Below, piece by piece: positions 43,458 to 54,600 of a stretch of 64,000 nucleotides of DNA. Where the stretch lies: NCBI RefSeq assembly GCF_037975235.1, contig NZ_CP150241.1, positions 806,001 to 870,000 of the forward strand, given 5' to 3'. The DNA is from Paenibacillus sp. FSL R5-0341. Lineage in GTDB: Bacteria; Bacillota; Bacilli; Paenibacillales; Paenibacillaceae. The translations under genes and the position numbers were made by a program. The notes below the pieces were generated by a model. That model was not told where the DNA came from. It worked only from the letters and a program-made list of their open reading frames with translations, and made no database searches. How positions within the stretch are numbered: the stretch's first letter is position 1; the number at the start of each line of letters is the position of its first letter.

Positions 43458-46400
43458 ATGTTCAAAAAGTTATTACTTTGCCTGCTTGCCGCTTTGCTGA
43501 CGTTGACGTCTGTGAGCTGGCCACACCTGCCGACCGTTTCCGCAGCTGCGGAGTACGCGTATGTTAATATTCCGAACGGCGGTGGTAAGATCATCAATCG
43601 GGGAGACATGTCTTCCTGGAACAATAAAATCGACAAGTTTGAGGCGAACAGCTTTGGTATATTTGCTGCCGGTGCGCCGGGTACTTCAATGGAAAAGGAA
43701 GATATTGAAACCGTAAGTGCAAGTCATGTTAGAACGAAGGGAGCAGGTTTATTTAAAGCCAAGATTTCGGTGGCAAACAATCCATCATTAAGACGATTGG
43801 CTGAAGGTGGAGACGCCAGAATGCTCCTTAAGATTGGATCGATTGACGTTTTTATCGGTGGTATGAACGTCCGAGTCGATGTTAACGGCAAAGAGAAGTT
43901 CAATCAGTTCAATCATGATAAGTCGGCTAATTCGTCATGGATCGCTTTCGGACCCAATGATACGATCGAAATCACATTGTTTGGTTTTTTTAAAAGTGCC
44001 AGTGACATTGAGCTCTATTTCGCCGACATCACACCTCCTACATACAATGGCAATACACTGAGCCATACCGGGGCAGTTCGATTCAATGCCGATCCGGCAG
44101 TGCAAAAGAATGAATTGTTCCTGAAGCAAGGGAGCAACCTCAACCTAGCGCTGAAGTTCAGCGAGCCGGTGTTTCCAAATTCTGCAGAGAATGCCTCTGA
44201 CCGGATTGATGGCAAATTCAGCTTCATGCGTACAGAACTGTTCAGTAATCCGGGTGGAGACGGCTTCGATCCGTCTGTTTATTATCTAACGAGCGCGGAT
44301 AGCGGATACGGGGACTTTGCGCAGGGTGGACTGGATCGGAACATTCATGCACGCTCCACTTTTAACTTTCGTTATCAGGCTGCGGTAAATGATAGCACAG
44401 GCAACATTCCTATTGATCCGAAGCGTCTGATCGCGCCCTCCGAAGAGGATCGTCCAACATTACTCGAACGGATGAATGAGGCTGGTTTCATCGATGGTGC
44501 GGGTAATCCCGTTGCAGCTTTTAACGGCATTGGAACAGTTCCTTTTGCCGATAACGCGAATCCGGGCGGTACATTCCGTACCATTATCGACGCACGTGTA
44601 CCTCAGTACTCAGCATCCCGCAACGGCGTGCAGCCTGAAGTATTAACGGGACTTGTGCTGAACAAGGGCGACGTTGTTGATTTTACCGTGTACCTCAACG
44701 AACAGGTGATCAGCGCGTTTACCCCGACGGAGGATACACGACTCAAGTTTGCCAACGGCTTGACCGCCGCATATGTTGGTGGCCAGAACACAAATACATG
44801 GACGTTCCGTATGACAGTGCCAGACGGCAGGAGTATCGAAACGTCATTGCTGCAGACAGCTGCTTTGGAGCATGCCAGCAATCCTGGCGACGGGAAGGCT
44901 CTGACGGACTACGCCGGCAACGTGCTTACTGAGCCAGTCAAGAAGATTGATTGGGCTGGATTGTCGGTGGACAATACGGCACCTGAAGTGAATTTTGTCT
45001 ATGAGAATCAGGACGGAGAAATTATTCCTGAAGGACAATACGTAGGAAATGGATCATTCACGATCAATGCATTCGATCCCGACTTGAACGGTCAGACGAG
45101 CAAAGGATTGTTCCGTCCAGGCAGTGGTTCAGGGCTCGTGTATTATGTGTTAAACCAGAGTCCGAATGATCCCTTCGCTGGGCAAAACGACAACTTTGCC
45201 GCAGTGAAACGGTATTCCCTGACGCAGAAGCAGCCTTCTGAAGAATTGTATGCATCTGGTTTCCAGGATGTTGTACTGTCTACCGGACAGAATGGCGTGA
45301 AAGTAGAATTGCCGGATGACGGCACAGGTTTGAACGGGAACTGGTATTTGCATACGTGGACTGCCGACATGAGTTGGGACTCGGCTCGTCAACGGATGCA
45401 ATACGACAAAGGCAGCAACGAACGTGCAGCTTACCTTGCCCAACATCCGGATGCGACACCTGCCGAGCTGGAGGAATATTATCGCTCAAGCATTCTGCCG
45501 AATCTGTCTGATTACGGCAATACAGTACAGTGGCCTTTGGCCGATTTCAAACAGGATGATTCCAATTGGTCGTACCATGTCGGCCTGTTGAAGATTGACA
45601 ATGACGATCCAACTGTCGAAGTTGCGAACATCGTGGACAATAACTCCGACAATGTGAAGATTACGGTTAAGGCCTCTGATCCGACTTCTTCTATTAAAAA
45701 TAACAAGGTGCAATATCAGTTCGTGGCCGTGGGCAAGAGCCCTGCCGCTTCCGGGTGGCAGGATGCCGAGCTGAATGCACAAGGTGAAGCTGAGATATCA
45801 ACATTGAATGATCCGGCGATCTCCAAAGGTGGACAATACGAGCTACATGCGAAAGCCGAGGATGTGGCGGGCCATTCAGCCACCGCCGAGCCCAAAGCAG
45901 TTGATGTGCTTGTCATCTCAACCAAGTTCAAAGCCTATCCGGGCACCTATGCGATCAATGACGGACCCGACTTCACCGTAGCCGGTGTTCCAATCGATAC
46001 AATTCAATATCAATACAGTGAAAGTTCCGAACGTCCTGTGGGCAACAGCAAATGGGTTGCTTTTGAGGATGAACCGAAGGAAACGAAGCTGGGGGATGTT
46101 CCCGCCGAGCGCTACAGCTTCCCTGCCGACAAAACGTTGAACGGGACCTGGTACGCCCATGTGCGCATCAAGCAGCAGGATACCGGACGTTTCTACTACT
46201 ATTATCAGGAGTACAAATTCGACCATCTGCCACCTGTTACGAAATTTGGTTCGCAGGGATACCTGTATCCGATGCCAGAGCAGACGGTACAGATTGATGT
46301 GTCTGACACGTTGGTGGACTTTAACGGTGTTGCAGCCAAGAACATTCGTTACCAATGGATCAAGGTGGTTGACGGGCAAGACGAACAAGAGCCAGATCCG

Positions 46401-48620
46401 GAAGGTAAGGGCTGGAGTGTGTCGCCTGCGGATCGTTTGATCACTTTGCAGGTAGACAACAAAAAGGACAACGGTAATTACCGTCTATACGTCCATGCCA
46501 GCGATAGCTTGGGTAACAGTAAGCTTTACCACACAAGTGGTCTATTCTCCGTGTTTTATCTGAGCAGTGAACCACCTGTTGGCAGCGCGCGTTTGATTCG
46601 GACTGAAGGTCCAGGAGATGACGGATACACTGCCATTATGGAACTGACGGTGGATGTGCCGGCACAGGAAGGTTACTTCTATTCCGTTTCCACCAACGGC
46701 GGAGACAATTGGAGCACTTGGCTGCCGTATACGAACTATGTCGGCGTTCCTGTTGATACGAATGATTCGGGACAACTCAAGTCACAGGTTCGGGTCAAAT
46801 TCAAAGGCTACTACGACAATATCAGCGATATCGTAACACCTGAGATCCAGCTTCAGGATGCCCCTGCCTATGGGCTTGCTTCACTAGAGCAGATCATGCC
46901 GGTTCGCGGAGGCGAGAAGGTGCAGGATGGTGGGCAGAACGAAGGACAAGAGATCCTGTTCGACCTCGTGGATGGCAAGACCGTGAAGCCAACGAACAGC
47001 AACCCGGAAATGCCGGAAACGCTGGAGGCGAACAAACGATTCAAAATATACCGCAACGGAAGCTACTCCTTCACCGTGAAGGATGGCAGCACTACAGCAA
47101 CTGTGTTCATCGTGGTCTCCAACTTCGATGATACGCCGCCAATGGTAAATGTGAAGTATTCCACCATTGCGGCAACGAATGGCACGGTTAAAGTAAGTCT
47201 GCAATCGAGTGAACCGATCCGCATCACCAATCTGCCGACGTCGTCCAAAACGTTCCGCGAGAACGGAGAATTCACGTTTGAGTACGAAGATGCGGTTGGC
47301 TTTACAGGCAGTGTGACAGCAACAGTGAGCAACATCGATACCACGCCGCCGGAAGCAGACATTGTCATGCACTACAACCATCCCGATCTCAAAGCGTTGA
47401 TCCGTTACGGTAGTGGTACTGCTGTCGTGGATAGCGCAGGTGACGGATACAATGCCAACGGAGAATTTACTCATTTCGCAGCACCGACAACAGGTAATGT
47501 GATCGCGTCTAATCTGATCGTGGCGCAAGTGCTGCCGAAACAGGGACAAGTTCAGGATTACCAGGTGGTCTCCAATAGCTCAGGGACGAACCAATCCTCA
47601 TTGGTCATGACTTCAGGCAGTAAAGCACGCTTCTCGCTGGCAGATGCCGCAGGGAATAATGCGAAGCTGGAATCCGAAGCGATTACAACACTCGTTGGAT
47701 CGATTCCCGCAGTAGAAGAGATCACGATGGTTCGAGTAGACAACGACGGACAGATCATCGATGACAGCAAGCTGGTGCAGATCGGCGATCAGGCTTACTC
47801 CAAAGGCAAAGTGCGTGTTGGCTTTGTAATGCCATCATCTGTAGTAGAAGGCAATACGATCTATGCCGGGGCAACCCCGGTAGCGAGTTTTAGCGCCGAC
47901 TACGCCAGCAATGGCGAGCATTCAATTTTACTTTCAGACGTACTTGGTAACAAGAAACAGGTTAACTTTACGATTACGGGTCTCGATAATACGACACCAA
48001 CGATCCGTCTGAACAAAGCTTCCACCACGGTTCTGCAAAATAAACCAGGCTTCGATCTGGTCACCGATCTGGGCGGATACACAGTGAGCGATAATCTCAC
48101 ATCTGCGGAGCAGATTCAGGTGACGGCTGCGGAATACGTGCTGGAAGGCGGACAATACGTGGAGAAACCACTGAATCTCACGGTGACGGGCAAACACACG
48201 ATTCGTTATACGGCGAAGGACCATCTCGGCAATGCGGGCTACGCGCTGCAAACGGTGTTTGTTCGATCGACAGATGGCATGTTCGTTACGGCCAATGGCG
48301 TTCCGTTGTCGGATACCGAATCCGAAACAGCAATCGTGAATACAGGTACGGTCACGTTCAATGTGAACAACTTCCGCACGATCGAGACTGCTGGGGGAAC
48401 CAAGCTGGAGAACGAACTCGGCACGTACGATATTTATTATTTCCCGGGTCTGGTGCGCGAAGGACAGATGAAATATATCGCGACCCGAGTGACCTATAAG
48501 GAACTGATCAGCAAAGACTTCAAGATTACACTGCCCAAAGCAGGATGGTACACCATCATTGTGCAAAATCAGGAGCGCGAACGCGTATACTCCACGCTGC
48601 TTGTTAATCGAGCCAATTAG
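43458..48620 (+). CDS. 1720-aa secreted Ig-like-repeat protein
   Basis: Signal peptide MFKKLLLCLLAALLTLTSVS with cleavage near VSAAA. The mature chain is beta-rich, acidic, and I see no cysteine in it. Residues 35-200 form a distinct N-terminal domain. Residues 450-1700 contain many Ig-like modules separated by (D/N)xTxPx joints, for example LSVDNTAPEVNF, VSNFDDTPPMVNV, VSNIDTTPPEADI and ITGLDNTTPTIRL. No SLH, LPXTG or choline-binding anchor, so it may bind the next protein. AAAAGGGG precedes ATG. The spacing of 21 nt to both neighbours implies one operon. Confidence 0.85.
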   Translation: MFKKLLLCLLAALLTLTSVSWPHLPTVSAAAEYAYVNIPNGGGKIINRGDMSSWNNKIDKFEANSFGIFAAGAPGTSMEKEDIETVSASHVRTKGAGLFKAKISVANNPSLRRLAEGGDARMLLKIGSIDVFIGGMNVRVDVNGKEKFNQFNHDKSANSSWIAFGPNDTIEITLFGFFKSASDIELYFADITPPTYNGNTLSHTGAVRFNADPAVQKNELFLKQGSNLNLALKFSEPVFPNSAENASDRIDGKFSFMRTELFSNPGGDGFDPSVYYLTSADSGYGDFAQGGLDRNIHARSTFNFRYQAAVNDSTGNIPIDPKRLIAPSEEDRPTLLERMNEAGFIDGAGNPVAAFNGIGTVPFADNANPGGTFRTIIDARVPQYSASRNGVQPEVLTGLVLNKGDVVDFTVYLNEQVISAFTPTEDTRLKFANGLTAAYVGGQNTNTWTFRMTVPDGRSIETSLLQTAALEHASNPGDGKALTDYAGNVLTEPVKKIDWAGLSVDNTAPEVNFVYENQDGEIIPEGQYVGNGSFTINAFDPDLNGQTSKGLFRPGSGSGLVYYVLNQSPNDPFAGQNDNFAAVKRYSLTQKQPSEELYASGFQDVVLSTGQNGVKVELPDDGTGLNGNWYLHTWTADMSWDSARQRMQYDKGSNERAAYLAQHPDATPAELEEYYRSSILPNLSDYGNTVQWPLADFKQDDSNWSYHVGLLKIDNDDPTVEVANIVDNNSDNVKITVKASDPTSSIKNNKVQYQFVAVGKSPAASGWQDAELNAQGEAEISTLNDPAISKGGQYELHAKAEDVAGHSATAEPKAVDVLVISTKFKAYPGTYAINDGPDFTVAGVPIDTIQYQYSESSERPVGNSKWVAFEDEPKETKLGDVPAERYSFPADKTLNGTWYAHVRIKQQDTGRFYYYYQEYKFDHLPPVTKFGSQGYLYPMPEQTVQIDVSDTLVDFNGVAAKNIRYQWIKVVDGQDEQEPDPEGKGWSVSPADRLITLQVDNKKDNGNYRLYVHASDSLGNSKLYHTSGLFSVFYLSSEPPVGSARLIRTEGPGDDGYTAIMELTVDVPAQEGYFYSVSTNGGDNWSTWLPYTNYVGVPVDTNDSGQLKSQVRVKFKGYYDNISDIVTPEIQLQDAPAYGLASLEQIMPVRGGEKVQDGGQNEGQEILFDLVDGKTVKPTNSNPEMPETLEANKRFKIYRNGSYSFTVKDGSTTATVFIVVSNFDDTPPMVNVKYSTIAATNGTVKVSLQSSEPIRITNLPTSSKTFRENGEFTFEYEDAVGFTGSVTATVSNIDTTPPEADIVMHYNHPDLKALIRYGSGTAVVDSAGDGYNANGEFTHFAAPTTGNVIASNLIVAQVLPKQGQVQDYQVVSNSSGTNQSSLVMTSGSKARFSLADAAGNNAKLESEAITTLVGSIPAVEEITMVRVDNDGQIIDDSKLVQIGDQAYSKGKVRVGFVMPSSVVEGNTIYAGATPVASFSADYASNGEHSILLSDVLGNKKQVNFTITGLDNTTPTIRLNKASTTVLQNKPGFDLVTDLGGYTVSDNLTSAEQIQVTAAEYVLEGGQYVEKPLNLTVTGKHTIRYTAKDHLGNAGYALQTVFVRSTDGMFVTANGVPLSDTESETAIVNTGTVTFNVNNFRTIETAGGTKLENELGTYDIYYFPGLVREGQMKYIATRVTYKELISKDFKITLPKAGWYTIIVQNQERERVYSTLLVNRAN

Positions 48621-48641
48621 AGAAACGGAAGGGGTTCACCC

Positions 48642-51600
48642 ATGCGACGGAACAAAATTATTCGGATAATCGCAACGTTGATGGCCATGGTCATGCTGAT
48701 CAGCGTCTTGCCGCTTCACATCGCGGCAGCGGCCGTTTCCTCAGCGGGAACGACATCCATTAAGAACGGGTTTATCAAGGTAACAGTGGACAATGCAAGT
48801 GGGCGCTTCAGCATTCGTACAGAAGACGGCCAGCCAATCCGCAAAAAGGATAACGGCGTGGATATGATCTTTGGTGGAGATAACCCGGAGACATCGTTCA
48901 CGACATTCCGCATCAACGGAACGGATCTGATCTTTGGTAATCCGTATAAAATGGCACCGAACTGGACCTCGGAGGTTACACCACCAAAGGTCGTTACGGG
49001 AAATGACGGTACCCAGAGTCTCGTGACCGTATGGACCGTTCAGGGCATTCGTATTAGCCAAGTGATCACTTTGCTTTTGAAGGAAGACAAGGATCAGGGC
49101 GGTAATGCGCGTGTTCAATATGTAGTGGATAATACGACAAATGCCAAGGTAGAGATCGGGTCACGTGTGTTGCTGGACACGTCGGTCGGTGGCAATGATG
49201 GCCCGGCCTTCCAGATCGGGCAGAATTATTCCGTTCCCCTTACGGTGGAGCGCAAACTGGTTCACGAACCAGAGAAGCTCGGTTATGACAAAAACGTGGA
49301 CGAGCAGGCGTACAATCTGCATAAGCTGCCACCTTACTGGGTGATGCGGGACAAGCTTGATCTGAGCAACCCGCTGGCGACGAATGTCATTGCCTATGGA
49401 TTCAACAACCTGTTTGAGGGTGGTATTAACATTGTTGATGAAATGGTGGTAGGCCATTGGGCCAATCTCGCCGGAACGAAATGGGAATATGAACCGGACG
49501 AGAACCTTGATTTTACACAGGATACAAATGACTACGGTACAGCCGATACGGCCGTGGCTTTCTATTGGGAGCCTGATTCGGTTCAAGCTGGCGGCCAACA
49601 CTCGTATGAACTGGTGTACGGCTTGGGCGAGATTGTATCCCCGGAGAAGGTATTCGATGTTCGTTTCCTAGATCCAACCCAGAAACTGGAGACCAATGAG
49701 GAAGAGACGGGTTACGTGAATGACGGCGTGTTCGAAGTGAACACGGAGATTGAGAACCTAGAGATGTTCAACACCAACCATAGCCAAATCGATGTGACTC
49801 TCACACTGGAGAACGGTCTGAGCTTTGTGGATGAGAATGGGAAGGAACTCAATGCAACAAGCCAGAAGCTTACCTTCCGCAAGGATGTTCCGCCGGAACA
49901 AGCTGCACAGGGCATCGAATTCATTCCATATAAACCGGGCGAGGTCATCGCAGCCAAATGGCGAGTGAAGGGTACAGGTAAAGCCTGGCCTTCAACGCGC
50001 CAGTATATGGTGACGGTGAGCAGCCCGGAGACAGAGAAAAAGCTGGAGACGGCTGCTCAAGAAAGCGAAGGGCTTCCGGAATCGGAAATTCGCGCGATCT
50101 ATGAATCGTCAAGAGCGGGTTTTATTTTCCTGCCACCTGTTGGCGAATTAAGAGAGACATTAGTCTACGCCATGTCACCGGAGGAAGCGTACAGTAAGGA
50201 CGAGAAGTACATCACGCTGAACGTGTCCAATATCGCTGCCTACAACGTCGGCAATGAAGCAACGTCTACCGCAGCCAACTTTGACATGTATCTGGTGAAC
50301 GTGAAGAAAGGGGATCGTTACAAAGTGCCGGTGACCCGTTCCGTAACATCTCAGCCGCTAGGAAACGGGTTCGCGGGAGATTTGAAGCTGGTATATCGTG
50401 GCGGGGAAAAGGTGAAGGCGGACGGCACAACGCTTGAAGTGCTGAACGATGCGTTCTTGCCGCTTGGAGAATATGCCGTGCAAGTGGACTATCGGGACAA
50501 GTCAATTCCCGAGCTGGCCGAAGCGCTGAGCTTCAAGACCGACCAGACTTTTGCCATAACCGAGAACGAAGAGAACCGGGTTCGCAAAGCCGGAATTCTC
50601 GCTGTGTATAAAACTAAATTGGACCTAAACGCGGGTGCTGGTGAGAAAGCGACGTTTGCGAGCGTGCTGCCGTGGACGTACGGTAACCTGACGGACGCGC
50701 AGTTCAAAACAAAGCTGGATCAGGATCGGGCGAGACTGACTGCTGCCAAGCAGGAAATGGTAGCAGCTTCACGCAAGCTGGACCCTGCTCTCGATGTAGC
50801 TGGAGCCATCGATGCATCGGCTTCGCCGGTATATGCGGTCCAAACGTTCGAAAATGAAGCAGCCTTCGAAACGTTTAAAAAAGGACTTGATGATGCTACC
50901 GAGCAGGAGGTTGTTCTGGAAGTGCGCGGTAAGATCGTGCAATCCGGTACGGGTGCAAACGCCCAATATACGGTTCAATCGGATACTGAACCTGCGATTC
51001 TTAACAAGAGTGTAGCTTACAGCGGGAAAGACCTCACCATTTCAACAGGGAATTTCCCGCTGGCCAAAGATATAAGAGCAAATACGGATACGCCGTTCTT
51101 GCAGACTCTCTTTGTGGGTGGCGACGGTACCCTAAGTGTGGCGAATAGCGGTTTCGTATTCCATTCCGGCGAATGGACCGTTGATTTCTACAACGGATTC
51201 GATAAGTCACTCGGAACGGAATCGAAGCTTACGGATGAAGAGCAGGCATGGGAGGAAGGACGTAATCCGGCAGACCCTACCCTGAATGGAACTCTGACTT
51301 GGGCTAACGGTATGCTGGGCGATGCGCTCAATCCTTACCGAAATCTGCTTGTCTCCTATGTGTACTTTAATAAACATACGTTGTTTTCAACACCTACCTT
51401 CTCGCTGAACGGCTTTGGGTTGAAACTCAATGACTTCGTACTGCGGCAGGATGGTGTGTCCTTCGGTGGTGCAATGAAGATGTTTATTGTAAATGGAGAA
51501 GTAAGCAATGTGATGTTCAACCAATCGGGATTCGTGGGCATCGATTCCTCACTGGCGTTTGAATTGGATAATAGAATCGGTTTGTTCAAACCGGACTCCG

Positions 51601-54600
51601 AGGATAGCGTAAAAGGCGGTATCAATGTTACACACTATAAAGACCCGAACAAATACGGCGTCATGAATTCGTACGGCGTTAACTTCGAGGCCAAACTGGA
51701 GAACTTGTTCTCCATTAGTGCGGAGCTTGCCTTTAAACGGGTTCCCGACGGACGGATTATTCCGGACGTCATTGCTTTTGGATCGGACCTTCCTGATCCG
51801 GGCATCATGATCAATCCGGCTACCAAAATCTCAAGTATTCGCGGCGCCATCCGTGAACTTGCGATGACGATTGCCGGTGGTACCGAGCGCTTGCCGCTGA
51901 CGCTGGAGGCAGGCATCGACATGGAGCTGGGACAGAAGCCAGCTGTATTCTCAGGCAGTGTAGACCTTACACTGAAAGCTACCGGCTTCAAAGTGGTGGG
52001 CAAACTGGGCTTCGGTGAAGGCAGCAAAGTCATCCCGATGCTGACGGAAGCACTTGTCCAGACCCAATGGGCCAGCCCGATGTTTATCCGAGCCAGGGCA
52101 CAGATTGATGTCGGTGGATGGGATATCATCGTGGGCAGTGCCAGCCTGTTTATCGGCGAGAACCTGGAGAAGGGACGAGTTGATTTTGAAGGCATGGTCA
52201 GCTCCAAAATACAGATACCAAGTTCAGTGCCGGTTGTCGGCGGTTTAGGATTTGGAACCCGTGCAGGCGTGAATAACGATGAACTGTGGGCAGGGATTTC
52301 CTTGTTATTCCTCACCTTGGGCATCAAATATTACTGGGGCGGCGGCATCTCGTTTATGACCGATGGATCGGCATTGGATAACGAGGCACTTGCACACCTG
52401 TCGATTAATGATCCAGAGCAGGGTCCGCGCCTGTTACAGATCGGAACGGGAATCGAGACGCTTGCGACCTCATGGGAGAATGAGGAGCCTGAGCGTTACG
52501 AGATTCGGTATACTGCCGTTGGGGACGGCATTGATATGATCGAGGACAGCTCGCAAAATCTCGGCATTGGCGGCATTCGTACGTCCAATGGAGGGAAAAC
52601 ACATGTGATCCCGATGAGCGGAGTGACAGGGGATGCGCTCCTTGAATTAGAGTATTTTACAACAACCAGACCTACCCTGACTCTGAAGCGTGACGACGGA
52701 AGCACGTACGATATCGTGTACGGAGAAGCAACCGATCGGAACGCAACCGCGTTTGAACAGATTATCAAAGCACCTAAAGAGGGCGATCTGAAGAGTGACG
52801 GTACAACAGTGACCAAAAAAGAAGAGCTTCAGGGCACTGATATCCGTCGGATCTATGTAGCCATTCCACAGGAAGACGCGAAAACGGGAAGCTGGACACT
52901 GACGTCCAGTCAATCGGTCAAGTCCAAGCTGATGAACATTCCGGTACTTCCGGAACTGTCTTCGACGGAACTTGCAGTAGATACTCAGGATGCGGACCAA
53001 TTCACAGCAACTTGGACCGTGGACAACGCTTCGCCTGGAGATACGGTAGATCTGTATCTGTCTTCGGACCGTTTACAGGCAACACCTACACCGGATGAAT
53101 CCGTTGATCCAGGGATCATGATTGCCAAAGGCATCGAGATTGAAAGTGCCGATATTGGTGCTGACGGTCGTGCATCCGGCGAGATGACCTTTGACGTGAA
53201 GCAGATTGCGTACCTCGGCGGAGCAGACCTTCGTGGTTTGCTGCAACAAGGGACATATTATCTGCGTACGGAACTGAAAACGGACATGGCATTCTCTGTC
53301 TTATCTTCACAAGAAGGGTATACGCTCGTAGATCCGTTTGCTCCGAACGCCGTGCCAGAAGTGGAAACGAGAAGCATTGGTAACGGGCAGTTCGAGGTCG
53401 CATTCCCGGCGATCACGAAAACAGTAGAAGAAGAAGCGGAGGAGTTCACTTATATTCTGACCGCATCGGACGAGCAAGGACATCTGTATGATCCGTTCGG
53501 CGAAGAAGGATACAGTGAATCCGACTTGAAAGCTACGCTCAAGGATGGCAAGTATCATGTGACTGTGGGCGGATGGAATGCACTAGGAACGCCTAAGCTG
53601 GGTGCTGACGGCAAAGTGCAGCGCAATGCAGACGGCACCATTGCCATGGAGGATAAAGAGGTACGCCATTCCGGACTGGAGCCGGGCAAATCGTATCGTA
53701 TGGGCGTTACGGTTGCACGCAAACCGGCTTCCGACGAGCAAGCGAATCTTCGTTTATCCACAACGACGTATAGCGGGTCGAAGCTGCTTCCTGCCCCTAC
53801 AGGGCCAGTGCTTTCGCTCGATAACAAACAAGTGGTCAACAACAAATACGAGGTGGTTACAAGTTCGAAGCAGGTGACCGTGAACGTGGCTTCGAATCAG
53901 TCGAACGTTGTTGTAGAGGCTTCGACGGACGATGGTTCCCTCGGCACCACTAACCTTGCAACAATAGACAAGCTGAAGTTCAACTTTGAGGTGGATGGTG
54001 TATATGCAGTCCAGCTCAAAGCTCGAAATACTAACACAGGGGATACGTCAGTCACGATGCTGTATGTCACGATTGATACGACGGCTCCGATGATCTATCT
54101 GGATTCACCTTTACAAGGCGAACGGGTACAGGGAGGCGTTGCCCTCGTACAGGGTACAACGATGACCGACGCCCAAGTGACAGTTACGGATGCCGATAGT
54201 GATCAAGAATTGGCACAGTTCAAACCGGACGAGAACGGAGTCTTTAAACATGAGGTGCCGATTGATGTGAACCGCATGAAGACCCGTCTCCGAATTAAAA
54301 CCGAGGACGCGGCAGGCAATGTGAACTCTGCCGTTGTCGAGGTGCTGAACGGCGACTTCAAGCTGCCGCGCAGACTGAAACTGGTTATGCCGGATGAACT
54401 TGTTGCCGGTGGAGAACAAGCTGCGGTTCAGACTTATGTGGAGTATACGGATGGGACTCGTGAACTCGCAGATAACGATAGCATCACCTACAGTGTGGTT
54501 ATGGGTGAAGCGAATGCAGCCGTTCAAGATGATGGTCTTCTTGACGGAAAACGTGTTGGAGCTGCTCTAATCCAGGCTGATTATACATGGCAAGGTACCG

